This document shows positions 24,092 to 31,400 of a stretch of DNA of 51,874 bases, in pieces. The notes beneath the pieces were generated by a model. That model was not told where the DNA came from. It did no database searches and saw nothing but the letters and a program-made list of their open reading frames with translations. This DNA is from Chloroflexota bacterium (GTDB lineage Bacteria > Chloroflexota > Anaerolineae > Promineifilales > Promineifilaceae), in contig JAHDEN010000020.1 in the NCBI GenBank assembly GCA_020628815.1, positions 1-51,874 of the forward strand, in the 5' to 3' direction. The position numbers and the translations under genes were made by a program. How positions within the stretch are numbered: position 1 is the first letter of the stretch; each line of letters opens with the position of its first letter.

Positions 24092-25651
24092 ATGACAAAA
24101 AAAATTCTCCAATCCACCCTATTCATTTTGCTTTTTTCCGTGTTAATGCTTTTTGGGTCCCAAACTCAATTAGAAGCGGCCGAAGAACAATATGAAATTC
24201 GCTGGGAAATTGATCGGTCAACTGTCCCTACTTTAACCAACAACGAAATCACACTGAGTATTGCGGTCGGCGAAGCGAGCGCGATCACCATCGTAGATGA
24301 GAATGGAGACGATATCCCATTTCGATTCGATGAAGAAAGAGGTGTCGTAACGTTAACCACGGCCGGAGATGTGATTGACCTGTCGTTTTTCACGAATACG
24401 ATTGGTAACCCCCTAGTTGGCAGCTATGCACCTACAACTTTGAAAAACGACTACTTGTGGGCTTGGTCACACGGCATCGACGACAATGCCAATATGGAAG
24501 GCTCGATTGCGAAATTTGAAGAACGGGGTTGGAAAGGGACTCTCTATTTAATCGGAACGTATTTAGACCGGCCGTGGTCACAACCAGGGCTAATAGAGTC
24601 TAATCGTGTGCGTCAGCTGCTTGATGACGGATGGAGCATTGGAAATCACACCTATAGTGATTTGGACTGTGATCTAGATATTACTGAATACACCAGCAAT
24701 ATCATCGAAGCTCAAAAGCCTTTAAACGACATCATCGCAGAATCTAGTCGCACCGACTATATTGTGATGGGCTTTGCAGCTCCCTGTTTTCTAGAATCCT
24801 ATCATCCAAAAATTCAAGAAATTCGCCGGGATGGTGATGCAACCATTGCCTTTAATGAGTCAGGCGGAAGAGTTCCCATCATTATGGATGCGAACAGCAA
24901 CGATGAAATTATCGAAGACGTTTTGGCTCATGCCTATGAAGCTGGTGCACCCATCGGCCGGGACGGTGAGATAGATGAAGGTGATTTAGACAATGTGATC
25001 TCGTCAATCAATTGGGTCTCGCGCAACTCAAACGAGAATCGGCACCTTTGGTACAACTCGCTCAGCCACGGGGCCCGAGATTCAAATGTTGGGGTTGAAA
25101 CACGTTTAGGTGGGCTAGTCGAATATGTTTACCGCACGTATGGTCCTTTAGGAACAGATGAAGTGTGGGTAGCTCCGGCCGATGAAATTGTAAGCTACGT
25201 GACCATGCGCGATTTCGCCAACATCCGTGTGGCTAGCGCCTCTAGAAATGCCCGTGAAATCGAACGAACAGAAATCCGCAGGGTATCAAGCAATTCTGTA
25301 GGAAACCTTGAGTCATCAGGCTTTTTGCCCACTCGAGAGCGGATTGAAGACACCCCGATCCCCATCATCATCGAGCCGGTGAAACAAACGACCCCAGAAC
25401 CTCAGGCAGTTGCGGCCGAAACAGATTTGTCTTCAGCCGAAACTGATAGTAATGAAGGTCAAACTGATGCTCAAAGCGAAGAAATCGCATCGGCCGAGGT
25501 TGATTCTGGAGCGGCTACAGAAGAGCAAAGCACATCGTCTGGCGGCTCAACAGTACGACTCCTGCTTATTATCGGCATTGCTGTTTTTGGTCTATTAGTT
25601 GTAGGCGCCCTGATCTTTTTGGGGTATCGATTCCGACGAGCCGGCCGTTAG
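24092..25651 (+). CDS. Membrane-anchored NodB-like protein (paralogue C)
   Basis: The 519-residue protein has a signal peptide (about 1-30), a beta-rich region (35-115) and a NodB-like domain with WAWSHGIDDN, GNHTYSD (second histidine replaced), GFAAPCF, APIGRDGEID and SLSHGARD. From about residue 425 it becomes Glu/Ala/Thr-rich and ends in a transmembrane segment (about 488-511) with a basic RRAGR stop-transfer. It is therefore anchored where paralogues A and B have the Thr/Pro linker and FLP tail. Enzyme activity is uncertain because several metal ligands differ. The start lacks a good Shine-Dalgarno. It is convergent with ribF. Confidence 0.72.
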   Translation: MTKKILQSTLFILLFSVLMLFGSQTQLEAAEEQYEIRWEIDRSTVPTLTNNEITLSIAVGEASAITIVDENGDDIPFRFDEERGVVTLTTAGDVIDLSFFTNTIGNPLVGSYAPTTLKNDYLWAWSHGIDDNANMEGSIAKFEERGWKGTLYLIGTYLDRPWSQPGLIESNRVRQLLDDGWSIGNHTYSDLDCDLDITEYTSNIIEAQKPLNDIIAESSRTDYIVMGFAAPCFLESYHPKIQEIRRDGDATIAFNESGGRVPIIMDANSNDEIIEDVLAHAYEAGAPIGRDGEIDEGDLDNVISSINWVSRNSNENRHLWYNSLSHGARDSNVGVETRLGGLVEYVYRTYGPLGTDEVWVAPADEIVSYVTMRDFANIRVASASRNAREIERTEIRRVSSNSVGNLESSGFLPTRERIEDTPIPIIIEPVKQTTPEPQAVAAETDLSSAETDSNEGQTDAQSEEIASAEVDSGAATEEQSTSSGGSTVRLLLIIGIAVFGLLVVGALIFLGYRFRRAGR

Positions 25652-25673
25652 TAGCCTACTATTTCTAACCTGA

Positions 25674-26603
25674 CTAACCGGCCGCTTTTAAGATGTTGCG
25701 GATATCCGCAACATCTGTCTGAATCTGGTTTTTGAGCTCTTCTAAACCGGAGAATCGTTTTTCTCCACGGATATGGTCTACAAATTCTAAAGTCAGATCT
25801 TGGCCGTATAAATCACCCTCAAAATCTAGCAGATGAGCCTCAATCCGCACATTTTGCCCATCAACCGTCGGCCGGACCCCAACATTCGTAGCCGCTTCAT
25901 GCCGTGTTCCATCAGGTAGATAAACGAGTGTAGCGTACACCCCATTTGCAGGAATCACTTTTTCTTCCCACACATCAAGATTCGCGGTTGGAAAGCCGAT
26001 GGTTCGGCCACGCTGGTCCCCTTTAATCACTTCCCCGTGCAAGCTATAGTTTCGCCCCAAACACATGGCGGCATCTTTCGCATTGCCGTCGTCCAAACTT
26101 TGTCTGATTCGGCTGCTGCTAACGATGTCTTCCCCTTTTGAAAGTTTGGTCCCAAATTCAACCACTCTAAACGGGGTATCTGTCTTCAAAGAGCGCAAAT
26201 AGTCGGGGGTTCCTTCACGTTGGAATCCAAACCCGAAATCTCCACTCCAAATTTCAACCATGCCTAAATGTTGCTGCATTTGCGCCACAAAATCGGCCGC
26301 ACGGGTGTTTCGTGTCTCGGCATTAAACGGTGTCGTGATAATTAAATCAATATCACATTCCCCAATTAAATTGGCCCGTTCTTCCAACGTTGTTAAGTAT
26401 TGTCGGCCGAACCTCTGTAGCAACACAGCTCTAGGATGAGGGAAAAATGTAAGCGCGGCCGTTCGCAGCCCTTTTTCACGGGCTTCGGCCGCCATTGTTT
26501 TCAGCAAAGCCTGGTGCCCAAGGTGCACCCCATCAAACATGCCAAGCGCCACAGCAGTTGGTTTTGGGTCAGATAACTCTTCGAGTTGGAGAAAATGTTG
26601 CAT
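25674..26603 (-). CDS. ribF: Bifunctional riboflavin kinase/FAD synthetase
   Basis: RibF converts riboflavin to FMN and FAD. The N-terminal nucleotidyltransferase has ALGMFDGVHLGHQALL (about 20-35) and VSSSRIRQSL; the C-terminal kinase domain has GRTIGFPTANLD and LTLEFVDHIRGEKRFSGLEELKNQI, split here by the normal spacing of the family. The length of 309 residues is typical. It is the last gene of the nusA operon and follows truB, an arrangement common in many bacteria. Confidence 0.95.
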   Translation of the reverse strand: MQHFLQLEELSDPKPTAVALGMFDGVHLGHQALLKTMAAEAREKGLRTAALTFFPHPRAVLLQRFGRQYLTTLEERANLIGECDIDLIITTPFNAETRNTRAADFVAQMQQHLGMVEIWSGDFGFGFQREGTPDYLRSLKTDTPFRVVEFGTKLSKGEDIVSSSRIRQSLDDGNAKDAAMCLGRNYSLHGEVIKGDQRGRTIGFPTANLDVWEEKVIPANGVYATLVYLPDGTRHEAATNVGVRPTVDGQNVRIEAHLLDFEGDLYGQDLTLEFVDHIRGEKRFSGLEELKNQIQTDVADIRNILKAAG

Positions 26604-26674
26604 AGATCAATTATATCCTAGACAAACTCAGCATTTATTAGTTCTTACGCTCAAATTGTCAGGAATTTAGACGA

Positions 26675-27559
26675 TTAACGCAGTATATCGCGCACAAACA
26701 TCTTTTTCGCTTTCCAATACTCCCCATGGGCCGTCACAAGGCCGATAAATTTACCTTCCGGATCAAACGTTTGCACCAGCGTCTCATCTGCTTCGGCCGA
26801 TTTTTTTGCGACAAGTTTGCCATTTAGCAAATCAACCGTCTCTTGTTCGTTTGCGTCCAAGCGGGGCATATGGGCTACCGCCAGCTCCATCGGTTTTAAA
26901 TGGGATTGGATATTTTCAGGGCTTAGGTCGTCCAAAGGTACAGCAGATTCTGTATCAAACTCCCCAACACGTTCACGGCGCAAGCTTTTCAAATGCGCGC
27001 CACACCCCAGCAATTCACCAATATCATGCGCAATCGAACGGATATAGGTTCCAGCACTACACTGGATACGAAGCTCTAACTCGGGTGAATTCGCAGAGAG
27101 CAAATCAAGCTGATAAATCGTCACCGGTCGTGGAGGGCGTTCGATCGTAATGCCTTGGCGAGCAAGCTCATACAGCTTTTTCCCATCTTTTTTAATTGCC
27201 GAAACCATCGGGGGGATTTGTAAAATATCTCCCCTAAATTTCTGAAGGATCGATTCTAAATTCTCAGCCGTTAGTGGCTCCGCTGGCAGCGGCCGTACTT
27301 GTGTTACTTCCCCATCTGCATCATAGCTGTCTGTTGTCTCCCCCAACTTAACAACGCCCAAATATGTCTTCGGTCTGCCCACCAGATATTCAACCAAGCG
27401 TGTCGCACGGCCTAAGCACACAACCAACACTCCCGTCGCGGCCGGATCAAGCGTCCCGCTATGACCCACTTTACGCATCCCAGCTACCCGGCGTACCCGG
27501 CCGACCACATCGTGTGACGTCATTCCGGCCGGTTTATCAATGTTTAGAATTCCTTCCAT
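26675..27559 (-). CDS. truB: tRNA pseudouridine(55) synthase
   Basis: TruB makes pseudouridine 55 in the T-loop of tRNAs. The 294-residue protein has GILNIDKPAGMTSHDVV at the N-terminus, the catalytic aspartate in KVGHSGTLDPAATGVL (about 32-47), GDILQIPPMVSAIKKDGKKLYELAR and CSAGTYIRSIAHDIG. A short C-terminal PUA-like part is present. It lies 28 bases after nrnA, within the nusA-infB operon. Confidence 0.96.
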   Translation of the reverse strand: MEGILNIDKPAGMTSHDVVGRVRRVAGMRKVGHSGTLDPAATGVLVVCLGRATRLVEYLVGRPKTYLGVVKLGETTDSYDADGEVTQVRPLPAEPLTAENLESILQKFRGDILQIPPMVSAIKKDGKKLYELARQGITIERPPRPVTIYQLDLLSANSPELELRIQCSAGTYIRSIAHDIGELLGCGAHLKSLRRERVGEFDTESAVPLDDLSPENIQSHLKPMELAVAHMPRLDANEQETVDLLNGKLVAKKSAEADETLVQTFDPEGKFIGLVTAHGEYWKAKKMFVRDILR

Positions 27560-27587
27560 AAGCCGCGTTGCAGGTCAACTGATCAGT

Positions 27588-28574
27588 TTAAGCGTCTAAT
27601 GCCGCTTTTTGTTCTGCGATAGTTGCTTTCGCTTTCTCAATCACAAGCTGAACAACATCATCCAGCTCACCATGTTGGCTACAGCCAGACGCAAAACGAT
27701 GACCGCCACCGCCAAGCTCAGTGGCCAAGGTTGCGACATCCCAGGGAGGACGTGATCTAAATCCGATCTTGATCTCCCCATCTTCTTTCTGGGTAAACAC
27801 AGCGCTCATTGCCACCCCATGAATGTCCGAGATCATGTTGCCCAAACCATGGTTACTCACAGGATCATCGCTGACTTCTTGCTGATCTTTTATGGAAATA
27901 ACAGACCAAGCAACCATATCTTCAACCTGCATCTGGTTAAGCCCCTTACCCCAGATTTTAACGGTGTTGAGCTCTTGCAACACCAAAGCCTGCAGGGTGA
28001 TTTCAGCCAAGTTTGCCCCGGCCGAAATTAAGTCACCCGCTACTTTTAGCGTTTGCCCCGTCACACCGGTCACGCGAAAGCCAAGCGTATCTGTCACCAT
28101 ACCGGTCATCAAGCTAGTGGCAATCCCTTTGTCTATTGTGACACCCATTTTGGGGATTAGGTTCGCCAGCAGTTCGGCCGTCGATGTCACATCGGCAACC
28201 ACCAAGTTAATATGGCCAAAATTATTATTGCTAATATGATGATCGATATTGATAAGAACCGGTTCGCACGTTAAGCGGCTGTACACATACCCCATGCGGA
28301 ATTCATCTCCGCAATCGACCGCAATCATCAGGTCATAGATTTTTTTGCGATCTACACGACGGCGAACATCTTTTGCCAATGGCAGATAGTCGAATTTACG
28401 CAATATCCCATCATCGCAAACCAGATCAAACTGTTTGCCCATTGCGTGCAACATTTGCCCAACGGCCGTCAAGGAACCCAGCGCATCACCATCTGGGCCA
28501 ATATGTGTGGTCACTAAAATATTTGAAGCTTGAACAATTGACTCCCGAATTTTTTCAACAATTGTCTCGTCCAA
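27588..28574 (-). CDS. nrnA: DHH/DHHA1 phosphoesterase (NrnA-like)
   Basis: NrnA-type enzymes degrade nano-RNA and pAp. The 328-residue protein has THIGPDGDALGS (about 19-30), AVDCGD, the DHH motif in NIDHHISNNNFG, and the C-terminal DHHA1 motif GGGGHRFASGC. These are the manganese- and substrate-binding sites of the bacterial NrnA/oligoribonuclease family. Its place between rbfA and truB is the usual one in operons of this type. Confidence 0.93.
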   Translation of the reverse strand: MDETIVEKIRESIVQASNILVTTHIGPDGDALGSLTAVGQMLHAMGKQFDLVCDDGILRKFDYLPLAKDVRRRVDRKKIYDLMIAVDCGDEFRMGYVYSRLTCEPVLINIDHHISNNNFGHINLVVADVTSTAELLANLIPKMGVTIDKGIATSLMTGMVTDTLGFRVTGVTGQTLKVAGDLISAGANLAEITLQALVLQELNTVKIWGKGLNQMQVEDMVAWSVISIKDQQEVSDDPVSNHGLGNMISDIHGVAMSAVFTQKEDGEIKIGFRSRPPWDVATLATELGGGGHRFASGCSQHGELDDVVQLVIEKAKATIAEQKAALDA

Positions 28575-28642
28575 CTGACTCTCCTTTACGTTGGTAGATC
28601 CCTCTTTAATAAAATTTATGTGCCAAACGCTAAGCGTCTTAT

Positions 28643-29035
28643 TTAGCTATCTTGGCCGGTTTCTGCTGCATCAGGTTTGGGTGCTTCATCGGCCGGGATT
28701 TCTAGATTATTGAGCAAATCTTCAATCTCCATCACCTGTTGTAATGAGTGGTCCCAATGAAAATGAACTTGAGGCACTTTACGCAGTTTCAGCCGACGCC
28801 CCAGCTCTTTACGGATAAACGAATGTGCGCTTTTCAACCCTTCAAGCACCTCACCCATCCGGCTATCGTCCCCTAAGGCATTTACTTTGATATCCGCATG
28901 TTGCAGCTCACGATCGATATTTACTTCGGTAACGGTCGTACCCTGCACCCGAGGATCATTTATCTCAAATAAGAGAAGTTCACTCGTAGCCACCTTAATC
29001 TGCTCAGCCACGCGCTGTTGTTTAATCTTACCCAT
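28643..29035 (-). CDS. rbfA: 30S ribosome-binding factor A
   Basis: RbfA helps mature the 30S subunit, near the 16S rRNA 5' helix. The 130-residue protein has the KH-type core with ELLLFEINDPRVQGTTVTEVNIDRELQHADIKV and the C-terminal strand and helix VPQVHFHWDHSLQQVMEIEDLL. The normal length and the position after infB support the call. Confidence 0.94.
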   Translation of the reverse strand: MGKIKQQRVAEQIKVATSELLLFEINDPRVQGTTVTEVNIDRELQHADIKVNALGDDSRMGEVLEGLKSAHSFIRKELGRRLKLRKVPQVHFHWDHSLQQVMEIEDLLNNLEIPADEAPKPDAAETGQDS

Positions 29036-29056
29036 CTATCAGTTATTGCTTCAGAA

Positions 29057-29100
29057 AGGCGATTTCAGGTCAGCATAGATTTGCTAACCCAAAATCGCCT
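29057..29100 (-). other. Long intercistronic hairpin infB-rbfA
   Basis: AGGCGATTT (29057-29065) and AAATCGCCT (29092-29100) pair perfectly. Inner GGT/ACC and AGC/GCT pairs extend the stem around an eight-base loop. No T tract follows on the minus strand, so an mRNA processing or stability element is more likely than a terminator. Confidence 0.55.
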
Positions 29101-29112
29101 ATCTTAAACGAA

Positions 29113-30885
29113 TTAAGGCATCACTTGTCGAGTAATATAAAACTCGATGATGTCCCCTTCTTCGTAGTTTTCAAAGTCGGCAACTTGCACACCAAATTCA
29201 AATCCTTCACGGATTTCACGAACGTCGTCTTGCAAGTGTTTTAGACTGCTGATTTTGCCATCAGCAAGCAGTTTCTTGCCACGGATTACTCGGCCGTTGG
29301 CGTTTCGGCGACCTTCGCCCTGACGCATCAAACAACCGGCGATGTTCCCGATTTTACGGATCCGGAAGATGGCGCGTACTTCTGCTCGGCCGATTACAAC
29401 CTGCTCGAAGCGAGGTGCCATGAGTCCGCGCATCGCTTTCTCAATATCCTCTAGCAATCGATAGATAATGTTGTATTCGCGGATCTCGATCCCATCGCTA
29501 ACGGCTGCCAGTTTAGCGGCCGAATCAGTGCTGCTGTTGAATGCTAAGATCACCGCTTCAGAAGCAGAAGCCAACATGACATCGCTTTCTGAAACATTAC
29601 CGGTATCTGCCCGCAGGATTTCAAGCTGGACTTCTTCGTTTTCAATTTTGTTGAGTGAAGAAACGATAGGCTCCAGCGATCCTTGAACGTCTGCCTTGAC
29701 AATGACGCGCAAAATTTTGCTCTCGCCACCACCTTCAAGCTGACGGAAGAAATCATCCAGAGATGTTCGGGTCGATTTTGCAGCTTTCTTATTGCTCTCA
29801 ATTTCGTGAGCAATCTTACGCGCTACTTTTTCGCTTTCAACCGTTTTGAACTGATCGCCGGGGCTTGGTGCACCGTTTAAACCGGATACTTGAACCGGCA
29901 TCGAAGGGCCAGCCTCTTTAACACGGTTTCCGTTCCAATCGTACATCGCCTTGATCCGGCCGTAATGCTCATTAATAATCAGCGTATCGCCGATTTTGAG
30001 CGTGCCGTTTTGGACCAAAATGGTAGCTGTTACACCTTTACCACGTTCCATTCGGGCTTCAAGCACCGTGCCGCTAGGAGAAGCAACCGGGTTTGCCTGT
30101 GGACTGATATCTTCATTGGTCAGCAAAATCGCTTCCATCAAGTCATCAATGCCCAAGTTCTCTTTAGCCGAGACTTCAACTACAAGTGTGTCGCCGTCCC
30201 AGTTATCTGGAGTCAGGCCAACCTCGACCAGCTGCTGCCGTGCACGGTCAGGCTGTGCCGTTGGCAGGTCGATTTTGTTTAACGCAACAATGATCGGGAC
30301 CTTCGCCGCTTTGGCATGGTCAATCGCTTCACGCGTTTGTGGCATCAAGCCGTCATCGGCTGCCACAACCAAAATCGCGATGTCTGTTGCACGAGCACCA
30401 CGCGCACGCATCTGTGTGAACGCAGCATGGCCCGGGGTGTCTAAAAATGTAACGGTGTTACCGTCGTATTTGGTCTGATAAGCTCCGATATGCTGGGTGA
30501 TACCCCCAGCTTCGCCATCTGCAACGTTGGCTTGGCGAAACACATCTAATAAAGAGGTTTTGCCATGATCAACATGCCCTAGCATTGTGATAACGGGTGG
30601 TCGATCGATAAGATTCTTTTTCTTTTCAGATGCAAGAATCTTGCGCCATTCCGGCCGATCGCTGCCATCATCCTCTTCTACCTCTTCTTCTAACTCTACG
30701 GGATCAAATCCCATTTCTTCCGCAACGATTGACGCCGTGTCAAAATCAATTTCTTGATTGATATTGACCATGATGCCATTCCCCATCAACTCTTTAATGA
30801 TGTTGATCGGGCTGACATCCATGACGGTTGCCAAGTCGCGTACGGTAATGAAATCTGGGATCTCGATAGTCTTCTTTTCTGCCAT
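29113..30885 (-). CDS. infB: Translation initiation factor IF-2
   Basis: IF-2 is the GTPase that places initiator tRNA on the ribosome. The 590-residue protein has one short IF2_N domain (about 5-60), then the G domain with GHVDHGKT (103-110), DTPGHAAFTQMRARGA and NKIDLP, followed by domains II-IV ending in VRAIFRIRKIGNIAGC and GFEFGVQVADFENYEEGD. The long variable N-terminal extension of many IF-2 proteins is missing. UGAGG lies four bases before the ATG and can be hidden in a hairpin (30890-30905). Confidence 0.97.
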   Translation of the reverse strand: MAEKKTIEIPDFITVRDLATVMDVSPINIIKELMGNGIMVNINQEIDFDTASIVAEEMGFDPVELEEEVEEDDGSDRPEWRKILASEKKKNLIDRPPVITMLGHVDHGKTSLLDVFRQANVADGEAGGITQHIGAYQTKYDGNTVTFLDTPGHAAFTQMRARGARATDIAILVVAADDGLMPQTREAIDHAKAAKVPIIVALNKIDLPTAQPDRARQQLVEVGLTPDNWDGDTLVVEVSAKENLGIDDLMEAILLTNEDISPQANPVASPSGTVLEARMERGKGVTATILVQNGTLKIGDTLIINEHYGRIKAMYDWNGNRVKEAGPSMPVQVSGLNGAPSPGDQFKTVESEKVARKIAHEIESNKKAAKSTRTSLDDFFRQLEGGGESKILRVIVKADVQGSLEPIVSSLNKIENEEVQLEILRADTGNVSESDVMLASASEAVILAFNSSTDSAAKLAAVSDGIEIREYNIIYRLLEDIEKAMRGLMAPRFEQVVIGRAEVRAIFRIRKIGNIAGCLMRQGEGRRNANGRVIRGKKLLADGKISSLKHLQDDVREIREGFEFGVQVADFENYEEGDIIEFYITRQVMP

Positions 30886-30889
30886 TAAA

Positions 30890-30923
30890 CCTCAAACAAC
30901 TGAGGGTAGCACTACTGCTACCC
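30890..30923 (-). promoter_or_regulatory. Two competing hairpins at the infB ribosome-binding site
   Basis: In the mRNA, GGGUAGCA (30923-30916) pairs with UGCUACCC (30911-30904) over a four-base loop. The following CCUCA (30905-30901) can pair with UGAGG (30894-30890), which is the Shine-Dalgarno of infB. The two stems share two bases, so forming one weakens the other. This could switch infB translation; it is a structural inference. Confidence 0.5.
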
Positions 30924-31031
30924 GAACAGATTTTGACTGTCAGAGCCGTATGCGAGAAGAGGGTAACTAGGGTGAATAGTTGATCTTCTACATACAGGTC
31001 TCCGTGTGGGTGAGAGTTGCTAACCGGGGGG

Positions 31032-31346
31032 TCATCCGGTTTGCCCCAACTCGTTTTGTATTTCTTGAAACCGGTGAATAAGCATCATTTTTTTATCCGG
31101 TTCGACTTTTGCGCGCAGTGCGCCGTCTAAAATGGTGGTCATTTCCACCTTTGTCCAACAATCGGCCGAGTTACAAACATATGCACCCCGGCCGTTCTTT
31201 TTGCCGCTGGGATCAATTATGACCCCTTCTTCAGCATTATTAACAATTCTAAACAGCTCTCGTTTGTCTTTCTTCTCGCGACACACCACACAAGTGCGCT
31301 GTGGAACGTGTTTCTGACGTTTGGGCTGTTTTTTCTTTTGAGACAC
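31032..31346 (-). CDS. ylxR: YlxR-type RNA-binding protein
   Basis: The protein has the DUF448/YlxR core RTCVVCREKKDKRELFRIV, GRGAYVCNSADCW and a C-terminal helix. Relatives bind RNA and some regulate RNase P. The frame is open upstream to a TTG at 31373, but that codon lies inside the hairpin at 31359-31395. I favour the GTG at 31344-31346, which gives 104 residues; neither has a clear Shine-Dalgarno. Its place between nusA and infB is the usual one. Confidence 0.88.
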   Translation of the reverse strand: MSQKKKQPKRQKHVPQRTCVVCREKKDKRELFRIVNNAEEGVIIDPSGKKNGRGAYVCNSADCWTKVEMTTILDGALRAKVEPDKKMMLIHRFQEIQNELGQTG

Positions 31347-31358
31347 GTTTACGTGATA

Positions 31359-31395
31359 CAGGTCGGTACTCAATTAAGAGTCAAATACCGACCTG
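31359..31395 (-). other. Hairpin between nusA and ylxR
   Basis: CAGGTCGGTA (31359-31368) and TACCGACCTG (31386-31395) form a perfect 10-bp stem, with an inner ACTC/GAGT pairing in the 17-base loop. There is no T tract. It probably stabilises or punctuates the operon mRNA and argues against the upstream TTG start of ylxR. Confidence 0.55.
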
Positions 31396-31400
31396 GTTTA

